Shown: one piece after another, positions 28,521-37,641 of the stretch
Position numbering within the stretch: position 1 is the stretch's first letter
Layout: each line of letters starts with the position of its first letter
NCBI GenBank assembly: GCA_964542645.1
Contig: CAZIUG010000007.1
Span: 1 to 64,000, forward strand
Direction of reading: 5' to 3'
Source: Moanibacter sp964542645
GTDB taxonomy: Bacteria; Verrucomicrobiota; Verrucomicrobiia; Opitutales; UBA2987
Length of the DNA: 64,000 nt
Program-made: the position numbers and the translations under genes
Notes under the pieces: generated by a model
What the model was told of the DNA's origin: nothing
Seen by the model: the letters and a program-made list of their open reading frames with translations, nothing else
Databases searched by the model: none

Positions 28521-29666
28521 ATGAAGCATTCGATTTTGTATTGGGACGAAACCCGCTATTCCAGTTTTCCCCATGTTGTAAAGGGAGAAAACGACGAGCT
28601 ATGGGTCAACTTTGACTGGAATGCCCACACCCCACTCGCTCGGGGTCCTGAAGGAGCCGCACACTCTCATGGGGGTGCATCGGTTGGAGGAAAGCATGGC
28701 CATGTTGATCTTTTTTCCCCAGATGGTGGGGAAAGCTGGTTTGAGGATGGGAAAAGCAATCTATACCGAGAGTGTCCTGAGGCACTGAGAAGTGCTGTCT
28801 TGAAAGACGGCTCCCAAATCAGAATATCCCGACCTTCAGACATTATTCCAGCAGTGAGAAAGGAAGAATTTTCAAAACGTGGGTTTGTGCTCAGAAAACT
28901 ACCTGGGGCTCGGTTTAGTGTCGAAAATCGGCTCCAGATGTTTCGAAAACGGGCAGCCTCAGAACGATGGGAGAGTCGCTATCTGAATAGTGGAAAGGAA
29001 CTACCACTTTTTGCGCTCATCCGTACCGGGACCGATCTGAACAGTTGTATCCTCCCCGATGATACAATCTTACATGAAGTGTACGGCAGTGTTTCGGCCG
29101 GTGACCCCTTCCGGGCCTGGGTTCTTCGATCTGAGGATGCAGGCGATACATGGGAAATGGTTGAAATGGCCTTCGACGGCGGAGTACATCCGTTCAACGA
29201 AGCCAGTCTTCTGCACCTAAAGGACGGTCGCATCTTTGCAATGGTCCGAACATCCAGCAGCAGTAAGAGTATTCCTATCGAGGAGAAATACCTTTGGCAG
29301 ACCCATTCAAGTGATCAGGGCAAGACCTGGAGTCCGGTCCAAAAAACCCCAATGTGGGGATATCCGGCTCAGCTTCTGTTGCTGAGAAATGGCGATGTAC
29401 TGTGCAGCTATGGTCACCGACGATCCCCGTATGGGATACGCGCCTGTCTCTCCCGCGACGGCTGTGAGACATGGGACATCGACCATGAAATCGTACTACG
29501 CGCAGATGGTCTTACAACTGATGGAATTTTATCTGGAAAAGGAGTTTCCCCTGATTTGGGCTATCCGAAAACGGTCGAGCTAAATGATGGTACCCTGTTC
29601 ACGGTCTATTACTTTACCCTCGGAGACAGTGTAACCCACGTCGCAGCGACAAAGTGGTCGCTTTAG
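28521..29666 (+). CDS. Sialidase-like BNR-repeat protein
   Basis: 381 aa. Four Asp-box motifs, SPDGGESW, SEDAGDTW, SSDQGKTW and SRDGCETW, mark the six-bladed propeller of exo-alpha-sialidases (GH33) and relatives. A His-rich GAAHSHGGASVGGKHGH stretch near residue 50 and Arg residues later may form the site, but the sialidase arginine triad is not clearly recognisable, so it may act on another sugar or bind only. No signal peptide is seen, so it may be intracellular. It lies between another propeller gene and the CRTAC1 gene. Confidence 0.7.
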   Translation: MKHSILYWDETRYSSFPHVVKGENDELWVNFDWNAHTPLARGPEGAAHSHGGASVGGKHGHVDLFSPDGGESWFEDGKSNLYRECPEALRSAVLKDGSQIRISRPSDIIPAVRKEEFSKRGFVLRKLPGARFSVENRLQMFRKRAASERWESRYLNSGKELPLFALIRTGTDLNSCILPDDTILHEVYGSVSAGDPFRAWVLRSEDAGDTWEMVEMAFDGGVHPFNEASLLHLKDGRIFAMVRTSSSSKSIPIEEKYLWQTHSSDQGKTWSPVQKTPMWGYPAQLLLLRNGDVLCSYGHRRSPYGIRACLSRDGCETWDIDHEIVLRADGLTTDGILSGKGVSPDLGYPKTVELNDGTLFTVYYFTLGDSVTHVAATKWSL

Positions 29667-29801
29667 GGTTGATTCAGTGAAACAAATAACTTCTACACCA
29701 TGACAAATCTGCCTGGAAATTACGAAAACTGGCTTCACGTTAGAATTCGTATAAAATATTAACATCATAAACTTGCGTCGGTAAAACTCACGCCAAAGAC
29801 A

Positions 29802-32138
29802 ATGGCCGTAATAGTCGACCATACCGTGCTACGAAGTATTTTTCTGGACTACCCAAGAAGGATCCTAATCTCGATAGTAATGGTGTGCCTTTTAACAGGC
29901 TCGGGGCCGCCACCCCAAACGGAAGGCCACAAAAAAATGGTCTCTTTGCTCTCACACATCAAAGCACGTAGCCGAGATGAAAACATCTGGCTCGGCGATC
30001 GTGAGGTGCGAATTAAGCGACGTCGGCTTAAGGAGCTGGGGCCCTTTGCGACTTCCGATAGTCGGTGGCGCGGAAACTTCGAAGTCGGTATGCTTGAGCT
30101 TCGCCTCGGCAATGAGGCACAAGCTATCGAACACCTTAGGAAATCCTACGAGCTTCTCCCTGATGTTGTCCATCGCCTTCCAAAAGGATGGGATAACCAC
30201 AATATCTTTGAGCTTGGAGTAGCTTACTTGAGGATGGGTGAAACACAGAATTGCTGTCTACGCAACAACCCAGAAAGCTGCATTCTTCCGATACGGAACG
30301 CCGGCTTACATATCGATGAAACTGGGTCGAGAAAAGCCATCGAAGTGTTTACCGAACTACTGAGCCGACCCAGTATCGAGAGCAATATGCAATATAAGAC
30401 TCAATGGTTACTCAATATAGCATACATGACGGTCGGCGGATATCCTCACGACGTACCAACAGCCCATCGGATCCCACCTAAAGTCTTTGAGTCGGAACAA
30501 CCTTTCGCTCACTTTGAAAACATCGCTATGCGCGTTGGTTTAGACTCGTTCAACCTCTATGGTAGTGCCGTGATCGATGACTTTAACGGTGACGGTTATC
30601 TTGACGTTTTCACGACAACCTTTGATCCCAACGATCGGATTCACCTTTTTTGGAACGAACAGGACGGCTTTTTCTCCGACGGTAGTGTACAGGCAGGACT
30701 AGCCGATCTTTATGGTGGTATCAACGCTGTCCAGGCCGACTACGACAATGATGGAGACATCGATCTCTATGTGCTAAGAGGGGCTTGGATGGCCGATGGG
30801 GGACGCCATCCCAATTCATTAATCCGAAACAACGGAGATCGCACATTTACCGATGTGACCTTCGAGTCCGGACTAGGAGAGGTACATTACCCGACCCAAA
30901 CAGCGGCATGGGCCGACTACGACAATGATGGAGACATCGATCTCTACGTTGGTAATGAACACAGTAAGGGATTCGCCAAAAAACTCTACAGCGGCACAGA
31001 AGGGAGTCAGAGAATTGAGGCACCATCTCAGCTTTTTCGTAACAATGGTGATGGCACCTTCTCCGATGTCGCAGCGGAGGCTGGAGTAGAGAATTTCCGC
31101 TTCGTCAAAGGCGTCGTTTGGGGCGACTACAACAATGACAGGTGGCCTGATCTCTACACCTCATCTTTGGGAGAGCCCAATCGCCTTTATCACAACAACG
31201 GCGACGGCACCTTCTCTGATATCGCTCCCCTTCTAGGCATCACCGAACCATTGGCTTCGTTCCCCGTATGGTTCTGGGATTTCGACAACGATGGTGCACT
31301 AGATCTTTACGTACCAAGCTACCAAGGGACAAAGGACGCCATAGGTGCAGTTGCTGCCACATATCTCGGTTTGCGAGTAAGTATCGAAATGCCCCGCCTA
31401 TATCGAGGCAACGGGAAATATGGGTTCGAGGAAGTCGCCGCAGCACGGAACCTAACAAAGTTCCTCCTACCCATGGGCGCCAATTTCGGTGATCTGGACA
31501 ACGACGGTTACCTAGACTTCTACCTCGGAACCGGATACCCAGACTACGAAGCGCTGTCACCTAACGTTATGTACCGGAACGTAAACGGAGAATCCTTTGC
31601 CGACATCACGACGGCCTCTGGACTCGGCCACCTCCAAAAGGGACACGCCATCGCCTTCGCAGACCTAGATAACGATGGCGATCAAGATATCTTCGAACAG
31701 ATGGGAGGGATTCTCCCTGGAGATCGTTACAATGACGCCCTTTTTGAAAATCCTGGATTCGATAACCATTGGATCGCGATCCGATTAGTCGGAACCTCTT
31801 CCAACCGCTCTGCTATTGGTGCTTCGATTCATGTTCTTGTGGAGCAAGGAGACGGCAATCGTTCCATTTACCGGCACGTTACTAGCGGAGGAAGTTTCGG
31901 ATCAAACCCACTGCGGCAAAACATTGGGCTCGGACAGGCTTCGGGAATCAATCGGCTCGAGATCAAATGGCCGACTTCTGGACTCACTCAGACTTTTGAA
32001 GAGGTCCCCATGGATTGTTTTGTGCAAATAGTCGAAGGAGATGATCAACTCAGTACATTCGAGCTACGGAAACTACGGCTAGGAAGACTCCCCGAAGCAG
32101 CAACCCAAGCAAAGGATGAAGATACCCGGTTAAGGTGA
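29802..32138 (+). CDS. CRTAC1/ASPIC family protein with FG-GAP repeats
   Basis: 778 aa. A hydrophobic segment near residue 20-36 is probably a signal peptide or anchor, followed by about 200 residues of helical TPR-like sequence (LELRLGNEAQAIEHLRKSYELLP). Residues about 240-660 carry at least seven calcium-binding FG-GAP/VCBS motifs such as DFNGDGYLDVF, DYDNDGDIDLYV, DFDNDGALDLYV and DLDNDGDQDIF, forming a propeller. The end (SAIGASIHVLV, GSNPLRQNIGLG, LEIKWPTSG) is the ASPIC/UnbV domain. Such proteins are abundant in marine Planctomycetota and Verrucomicrobiota; function is unknown, perhaps surface adhesion or polysaccharide binding. Confidence 0.85.
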   Translation: MAVIVDHTVLRSIFLDYPRRILISIVMVCLLTGSGPPPQTEGHKKMVSLLSHIKARSRDENIWLGDREVRIKRRRLKELGPFATSDSRWRGNFEVGMLELRLGNEAQAIEHLRKSYELLPDVVHRLPKGWDNHNIFELGVAYLRMGETQNCCLRNNPESCILPIRNAGLHIDETGSRKAIEVFTELLSRPSIESNMQYKTQWLLNIAYMTVGGYPHDVPTAHRIPPKVFESEQPFAHFENIAMRVGLDSFNLYGSAVIDDFNGDGYLDVFTTTFDPNDRIHLFWNEQDGFFSDGSVQAGLADLYGGINAVQADYDNDGDIDLYVLRGAWMADGGRHPNSLIRNNGDRTFTDVTFESGLGEVHYPTQTAAWADYDNDGDIDLYVGNEHSKGFAKKLYSGTEGSQRIEAPSQLFRNNGDGTFSDVAAEAGVENFRFVKGVVWGDYNNDRWPDLYTSSLGEPNRLYHNNGDGTFSDIAPLLGITEPLASFPVWFWDFDNDGALDLYVPSYQGTKDAIGAVAATYLGLRVSIEMPRLYRGNGKYGFEEVAAARNLTKFLLPMGANFGDLDNDGYLDFYLGTGYPDYEALSPNVMYRNVNGESFADITTASGLGHLQKGHAIAFADLDNDGDQDIFEQMGGILPGDRYNDALFENPGFDNHWIAIRLVGTSSNRSAIGASIHVLVEQGDGNRSIYRHVTSGGSFGSNPLRQNIGLGQASGINRLEIKWPTSGLTQTFEEVPMDCFVQIVEGDDQLSTFELRKLRLGRLPEAATQAKDEDTRLR
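30734..30769 (+). repeat. 36-bp exact direct repeat, copy 1
   Basis: 36 bases beginning GGCCGACTACGACAATG are identical to 30911-30946. Both lie in frame in the CRTAC gene and encode the ADYDNDGDIDLY calcium-binding motif. Exact identity of third codon positions points to recent duplication or gene conversion between propeller blades. Confidence 0.9.
30911..30946 (+). repeat. 36-bp exact direct repeat, copy 2
   Basis: Second copy, offset by 177 bp (59 codons) from the first, about one FG-GAP blade. Confidence 0.9.
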
Positions 32139-32488
32139 AAAAGGGGAAACATAACGGCAAGGATGCGCCGTTTTCCATGAGTCTCCTCAAAATCCGGAAA
32201 GAACCCAATATACTCTTCCATCATCTCTCCCGGTACTTCTTGCTCCGTTGAGCAATTCCGTTCACGATGTGAAGTGGAATCAGTCAGCATCCTCCAAACG
32301 GAACATGTAACCTTTTTGACATCTAGGGATTAAGTGGGAAATCTCATGCTATAGGTCGAATGTACTTGCTGAAGACTCCTGGAGCAAGCATCAGATGCTA
32401 GACCATTCTTATCCCATTATTTTTATCAAAAGTTAATTTATTTTGAATTTAAAGAAACGGGGACCGTACAACCGAGACATAAAAAGCC
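32139..32488. other. Intergenic region with weak terminator
   Basis: 350 bp between the CRTAC and enolase-superfamily genes, both plus strand. AACGGC (32153-32158) pairs with GCCGTT (32167-32172), followed by TTCC; it may end the CRTAC transcript. The rest is AT-rich with no gene seen. Confidence 0.4.
32153..32174 (+). terminator. Weak candidate terminator after the CRTAC gene
   Basis: 6 bp stem with 8 nt loop, 15 bp after the stop codon, followed by only a short T-run of four that partly belongs to the stem. Weak. Confidence 0.3.
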
Positions 32489-33673
32489 ATGCTAAGCATT
32501 GATGATCGCATAGAGAACGAACGAGATAGTGTGCATATCACGGGTCTCAAGGCAATGGAGCTCAAAAACGCGGCTGGGCAAAGTCTCGTCCGGGTCGAAA
32601 CCGATGTCGGCCTCTATGGTATCGGTGAGGCAGGTGCGGCTGGTCCTGCTACCCGCGCTAATCTGCAGTGGCTTGAGAGGGTGCTGATCGGTGCCGATCC
32701 ACTGAATATAGATAAGCTTTATCACCAGATGATGGGCCTTCAACACACCTATCAAGCCCATGTGCCAACCATCAGTGGCGTAGATATCGCTCTATGGGAC
32801 TTAGCGGGAAAGATTCTAAACCTCCCGACCAGTAAACTGCTCACAGGCCGGTTTCGCGAAAACGTCGAACTGTATTACGGAGGACCACCCCTTCCAAATG
32901 ACCGCTCTGAAGTCGATGAGTGGGTGAAGGAATTTCGCGCTCATCCTCACGGCTACCGAACCCTAAAGATTGGCTTCGAACAACTACTAGATAGCAAACG
33001 TCTTTCCAGAACGTTCAGGGGAGCTGAACCGAATCAGACGTTGAAGGAAAGTGATCTCAAATTAGTTCGGGACGGGTTTACTACCATACGCGATGCTCTT
33101 GGTTGGGATATCGATATCATCGTTCACTGTCACAATGAATGGGACATACCAACGGCGATCAACATTTCTCAGGCAATGGAAGAAGTACGTCCGCTCTGGA
33201 TTGAAGACCCTATCCAGGTATGGCATTCCGACGGGTATAGACAACTTAGGGCTGCTTCCCGCGTGCCTATATGCACCGGGGAAAAGATCGAAGGATTCCG
33301 TGATTTCTTTCCTTTCATTGTTGAGGGTGCAATCGATGTGTTACACCCCGATCTCTGCTGGTGCGGCGGTATAAGCGGGGGCCGAAAGATAGCAGAACTG
33401 GCCGATCATTTTGGGTTACCAGTGGCCCTGCATAATTGTGGGAGCCTCGTACATAATATGGCTAACATTCACTTCGGCGCCATGGTCCGTAATTTTAGCA
33501 TGAGCGAGACGCGGATTTACTCTCAACCGTCCATCTCTGAAATGGGTGGCCTTGACGGTTTCGATTTACTGGAAGGTAAAATCGCAGTTCCAAACGGCCC
33601 TGGGTTGGGCATCGAGCTCGTACCCGAAGTGCTGCGCGCCGAAGTTAGAGAGGATGAACCTTATTGGGATTAA
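32489..33673 (+). CDS. Mandelate racemase/muconate lactonizing enzyme family protein
   Basis: 394 aa. Enolase-superfamily enzyme, sugar-acid dehydratase-like. The N-terminal capping domain (VETDVGLYGIGEAG, GVDIALWDLAGK) is followed by a barrel with LWIEDPI and ICTGEKI carrying two acidic metal ligands, DLCWCGGISGGRKIAELAD, and ALHNCGS with the distal His, the layout of galactonate or mannonate dehydratases. The first metal ligand position, D or E in characterised members, appears as His in IIVHCHNEWDI. The exact substrate is not known; a role in breaking down sugar acids is likely. Single gene between the CRTAC gene and katG. Confidence 0.8.
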   Translation: MLSIDDRIENERDSVHITGLKAMELKNAAGQSLVRVETDVGLYGIGEAGAAGPATRANLQWLERVLIGADPLNIDKLYHQMMGLQHTYQAHVPTISGVDIALWDLAGKILNLPTSKLLTGRFRENVELYYGGPPLPNDRSEVDEWVKEFRAHPHGYRTLKIGFEQLLDSKRLSRTFRGAEPNQTLKESDLKLVRDGFTTIRDALGWDIDIIVHCHNEWDIPTAINISQAMEEVRPLWIEDPIQVWHSDGYRQLRAASRVPICTGEKIEGFRDFFPFIVEGAIDVLHPDLCWCGGISGGRKIAELADHFGLPVALHNCGSLVHNMANIHFGAMVRNFSMSETRIYSQPSISEMGGLDGFDLLEGKIAVPNGPGLGIELVPEVLRAEVREDEPYWD

Positions 33674-33845
33674 GAGCCCGAAAGTTTCACAATCCGATTG
33701 TGCGATAAAAATGTAGACCCGCACTATCCGGAAAACAAAGAAACGCTCAAATCATCATGCGCAATCTTAAGCGGAGCTCTGGCCGCGCGACCGCTAATTA
33801 GCGTTCGCGCAATCAGAGATGACCCCTTACAAGCACTTCACGAAA

Positions 33846-36044
33846 TCAAGCAAGGTCAAAACGATCGAGATTCATGACCTTATCCCAAGCGGCCACGAAA
33901 TCACGCACAAACGCTTGCTGCGAATCGTCACACCCATACACTTCCGCAATAGCCCTAAGCTGGGAGTTCGAACCGAATAAGAGGTCGACGCGAGATCCCG
34001 TCCACTTGAGCTCGCCAGTCCCACGGTCACGTCCCTCGTAGAAGTAATCGCATCTGGGAGACACCTGCCACTCGGTACTCATATCGAGAAGGTTTACAAA
34101 GAAGTCATTGGTCAAGATTTCAGGCCGCTTAGTAAAAACTCCGAGTTCGGATTGCCCAACGTTTGTATTCAGAGCTCGCATGCCGCCTACAAGCACCGTC
34201 ATCTCTGGAGCGGTCAACATCAGCATGTTCGCCCTATCGACCAACAGTTCCTCAGCCGATCTCGTATGTCCGTTTCCAAAGTAGTTCCGAAACCCGTCTA
34301 CGGTGGGTTCGAGAACAGCAAACGAATCCACGTCAGTTTGCTCCTGCGACGCATCTGTTCGCCCCGGAAAGAAGGGAACCTGTATATCGTGCCCAGCGTT
34401 CTTCACCGCTTTCTCAATCGCAGCGCATCCTCCCAAAACGATCAAATCGGCAAGAGAAACACTTTTCCCATCAGTCTGAGAACTATTGAATTCCTCCTGT
34501 ATATTCTCTTGAATCTGCAGAACTTTTCTTAATTCATCCGGCTCGTTGACTTCCCAATTCTTCTGCGGGGCCAGGCGTATTCGTGCCCCGTTAGCCCCTC
34601 CACGCTTGTCGGTACCTCGAAATGTTGCAGCAGAGGCCCAAGCGGTTGATACGAGTTGGGAAATAGACAGCTCTGATTCGAGGATCCTGGCTTTAAGCGC
34701 AACGATGTCTTTCTCTCCTACCAGTTCATCGGTGGCATCGGGAACCGGGTCCTGCCACAACTGTGGCTGCTCGGGAACCAAGGGCCCAAGACACCGTGTA
34801 CGCGGTCCCATATCTCGGTGCGTCAGCTTGTACCAGGCTTTGGAAAAAGCATCTGCAAATTCCTCTGGATTTTCGTGGAAGCGCTTCGATATCACCGCAT
34901 AAACCGGGTCAGTCTTTAGTGAGAGATCCGTCGTGAACATCATAGGTGGGTGGTTCTTCGATGAATCGTGAGCATCCGGCACAGTATCATCGCCTCGTCC
35001 ATCTGTTGGAACCCACTGTGTCGCGCCTGCAGGACTCTTCACCTGCTCCCACTCGTAACCAAAAAGGTTGTCAAAGTAGTTGTTGTCCCACTCTACCGGA
35101 TTGGTCGTCCAGGCACCCTCCAGCCCACTGGTAAAAGCATCGCCACCGCTTCCAGTGCCGAAACTGTTTTTCCAGCCGAAACCTTGCTCCTCTAAGTTAG
35201 CAGCCTCAGGGTCGGGACCAATGTGGCCGTCCTTATCGCAAGCGCCATGAGCTTTGCCAAACGTATGTCCTCCAGCTATGAGTGCCACCGTCTCCTCGTC
35301 ATTCATTGCCATGCGTCCGAATGTTTCTCGAATATCCCGGGCTGCAGCGAGCGGATCGGGATTGCCATTTGGCCCCTCAGGATTAACGTAAATCAAGCCC
35401 ATTTGGACAGCACCAAGCGGCTCTTCGAGCTCCCTGTCGCCAGTGTAACGTTCGTCATCTAGCCACGTAGTCTCAGATCCCCAGTATATGTCCTCTTCGG
35501 GCTCCCAGACGTCCTCACGCCCTCCGGCAAAACCAAAGGTTTTGAAACCCATCGACTCTAAGGCACAGTTCCCGGCAAAGATCATCAGGTCAGCCCAGGA
35601 GATTTTCCGACCGTACTTCTGCTTAATTGGCCAAAGTAACCTACGGGCTTTATCCAGACTTACATTGTCGGGCCAACTATTAAGAGGCGCAAAGCGCATT
35701 GTACCGGAAGCTGCACCCCCGCGGCCATCACCGATGCGGTAGGTCCCTGCGCTGTGCCATGCCATTCGGATGAAAAGCGGTCCGTAGTGGCCGTAGTCAG
35801 CTGGCCACCAGGATTGAGATGTCGTCATCACCTCATCGATGTCTTTTTTGAGGGAATCGAGGTCAAGTGTCTTGAATTCCTCAGCGTAGTTGAAATCCTC
35901 CCCCATCGGATCTGAAAGGGAGGAATTTTGGTGCAGAATCTTCAGATTCAACTGATTCGGCCACCAGTGTTGATTTGAGGTTGTTCCGACCGCCGTGTGT
36001 CGATCAGGTCCTCCTAAAACTGGACACTTACTTATACTATCCAT
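33846..36044 (-). CDS. katG: Catalase-peroxidase
   Basis: 732 aa, the standard length. RMAWHSAGTYR carries the distal Arg, Trp and His, GGHTFGKAHG the proximal haem His, and LIYVNPEGPNG the Tyr of the Trp-Tyr-Met adduct. The C-terminal half repeats the peroxidase fold without haem, as in the family. It breaks down hydrogen peroxide and organic peroxides in the cytosol. No regulator such as OxyR or a Fur-type protein lies next to it. Confidence 0.97.
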   Translation of the reverse strand: MDSISKCPVLGGPDRHTAVGTTSNQHWWPNQLNLKILHQNSSLSDPMGEDFNYAEEFKTLDLDSLKKDIDEVMTTSQSWWPADYGHYGPLFIRMAWHSAGTYRIGDGRGGAASGTMRFAPLNSWPDNVSLDKARRLLWPIKQKYGRKISWADLMIFAGNCALESMGFKTFGFAGGREDVWEPEEDIYWGSETTWLDDERYTGDRELEEPLGAVQMGLIYVNPEGPNGNPDPLAAARDIRETFGRMAMNDEETVALIAGGHTFGKAHGACDKDGHIGPDPEAANLEEQGFGWKNSFGTGSGGDAFTSGLEGAWTTNPVEWDNNYFDNLFGYEWEQVKSPAGATQWVPTDGRGDDTVPDAHDSSKNHPPMMFTTDLSLKTDPVYAVISKRFHENPEEFADAFSKAWYKLTHRDMGPRTRCLGPLVPEQPQLWQDPVPDATDELVGEKDIVALKARILESELSISQLVSTAWASAATFRGTDKRGGANGARIRLAPQKNWEVNEPDELRKVLQIQENIQEEFNSSQTDGKSVSLADLIVLGGCAAIEKAVKNAGHDIQVPFFPGRTDASQEQTDVDSFAVLEPTVDGFRNYFGNGHTRSAEELLVDRANMLMLTAPEMTVLVGGMRALNTNVGQSELGVFTKRPEILTNDFFVNLLDMSTEWQVSPRCDYFYEGRDRGTGELKWTGSRVDLLFGSNSQLRAIAEVYGCDDSQQAFVRDFVAAWDKVMNLDRFDLA

Positions 36045-36758
36045 GTTTTCTCCAATTGTGTTCTGAGTTTCCTTAAGACTGTTCCCTAACTAAGGATCAT
36101 GAATCCTTGGAAGGTGATCTTAAATACGTTGAACATTCCCCTAATAATGTCAACTCGACCTAACCAATTGTACTCGGATTCAATGGAAATTTGAAAGTTC
36201 TTCGCCATCCATAGAGTGACAAAAGGGGGATACGTTACCCGAGGGCAAAAACTTAGATTAATCAAAGTTCCTAAATCAAACTACTAAGGATTATCGCCTT
36301 GATTAGACAATGCGCAAAATTACAGCTTTCACTCAACCGCCCGTTTTCCCTAAGTAGGTTGTTCTTCGAAATAAAACCGTTGGCATCAAAAGTTGTTATT
36401 ACTTGTTAGGCCTCCGCTTACAACCGAAGATTATGGGGCCCTCCACAAGTTGCATCCTACGAAGCCACCCGTTCTTAGCAGTCCTTTCCTTTTGCTAGTA
36501 TTCTATTGGAATCTGATTTTCGACAGTTTTCCTTGCTACGGACCACCCAGAAACGAAATACTCTAACCCCATTTACGAGACCGAAATTTTTTGGATAAAA
36601 TGAGAAAATTGGCTTTTTCTTCTTTAGAAAATACACCCTTTTCCCATGCATAATTCACTGAATTAGCCAACGGAGCAAAACAGAGCAGAAACCGCACTAA
36701 TAAGTACCCCGAACGCTGTACATGAAGACTCCGATCGGGAAATATTTAAGGAAGTTCA
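36045..36758. other. Large divergent intergenic region upstream of katG
   Basis: 714 bp between katG (minus) and a TIM-barrel gene (plus), the longest gap in the window. AT-rich, no ORF, tRNA or repeat recognised. The katG promoter and any peroxide-responsive operator should be here. ATG 36759 has AAGGAAG 5 bp before it. Confidence 0.45.
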
Positions 36759-37580
36759 ATGATTGAAGTAGGAATCCACACGGGTGAACGAGATATAGAA
36801 AAACTCATTAATTATTGTCAGAAACTAGACATCAACGCCGTCTGCATGCATTGCCAAGCCATCGATGGATACCAGGAGAACGGCGTACCTGATAAAGCTC
36901 ACCTTATGACAGTCCAGGATTCGATGATGAGGGCAGGAAAGAAAGTAAAGGTCATGATCTCGACACCCCTGCAGATTGACGTTCTGTCAAAAGTCGATGA
37001 GTGGGAATCAAAAGTTGATGAGGTCTGTGGGACATTTGAAGTGCTTGGCGCATGTGGGGTGGAAGCGGTACTCCTTTTCAACTTCATGAAGGCTGCCGAG
37101 GCGAGTGAGCGGGAGGAGCAATGGCAACTGGTCAGTAACATCTATCGTCGTTTTACAGAACAGGCTGAGAAAAGCGGGGTAAAAATTGCCACACATGGTC
37201 ACTGCTTGCCCGAATATCTCATTTGGAACTTCGATAGTATCTCACGATTACTCCAGGCAGCAGATAGCCCTTTCAACGGTTGGACGTATGATCCAGGCAT
37301 TCTGCTTCTAGCTCAAGATGACCCTTATGAAACTGTTGAAAAGGTGAAAGGGCGTATTCCCTTCGCCCATGCCCGTGATGTGCTGGGTGATTGGAGAATG
37401 TGGGATGAAGTGTTCTTAGGACGAGGCAATGTTGATTTTCCAAAAGTTTTACAGTTACTCCAGGATGCCGATTTCGACGGTCTAATATGCCCCGAGCACC
37501 TCGGACCAGATGGGCAGGGAAGAGAAAACCGAGAAGCAATGGCAGTAAAATTATTAAAAGAGCAACTTGGAACTAAGTGA
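36759..37580 (+). CDS. TIM-barrel sugar isomerase/epimerase-like protein
   Basis: 273 aa. AP-endonuclease-2/xylose-isomerase-like barrel. IATHGHC, WTYDPGILL, FAHARDV and ICPEHLG provide His, Asp, His and Glu where the metal ligands of this fold sit. Some barrels of this type are mannonate dehydratases, erythrulose or hydroxypyruvate isomerases, or inosose dehydratases, so function remains open. AAGGAAG five bases before the ATG sets the start. Convergent with the aminotransferase gene. Confidence 0.7.
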   Translation: MIEVGIHTGERDIEKLINYCQKLDINAVCMHCQAIDGYQENGVPDKAHLMTVQDSMMRAGKKVKVMISTPLQIDVLSKVDEWESKVDEVCGTFEVLGACGVEAVLLFNFMKAAEASEREEQWQLVSNIYRRFTEQAEKSGVKIATHGHCLPEYLIWNFDSISRLLQAADSPFNGWTYDPGILLLAQDDPYETVEKVKGRIPFAHARDVLGDWRMWDEVFLGRGNVDFPKVLQLLQDADFDGLICPEHLGPDGQGRENREAMAVKLLKEQLGTK

Positions 37581-37641
37581 AAAAATGGTGGCATTGACTC
37601 CTGGTTTGCAAAATTTCTGGCTAATTCGATTATGGCTTGCC

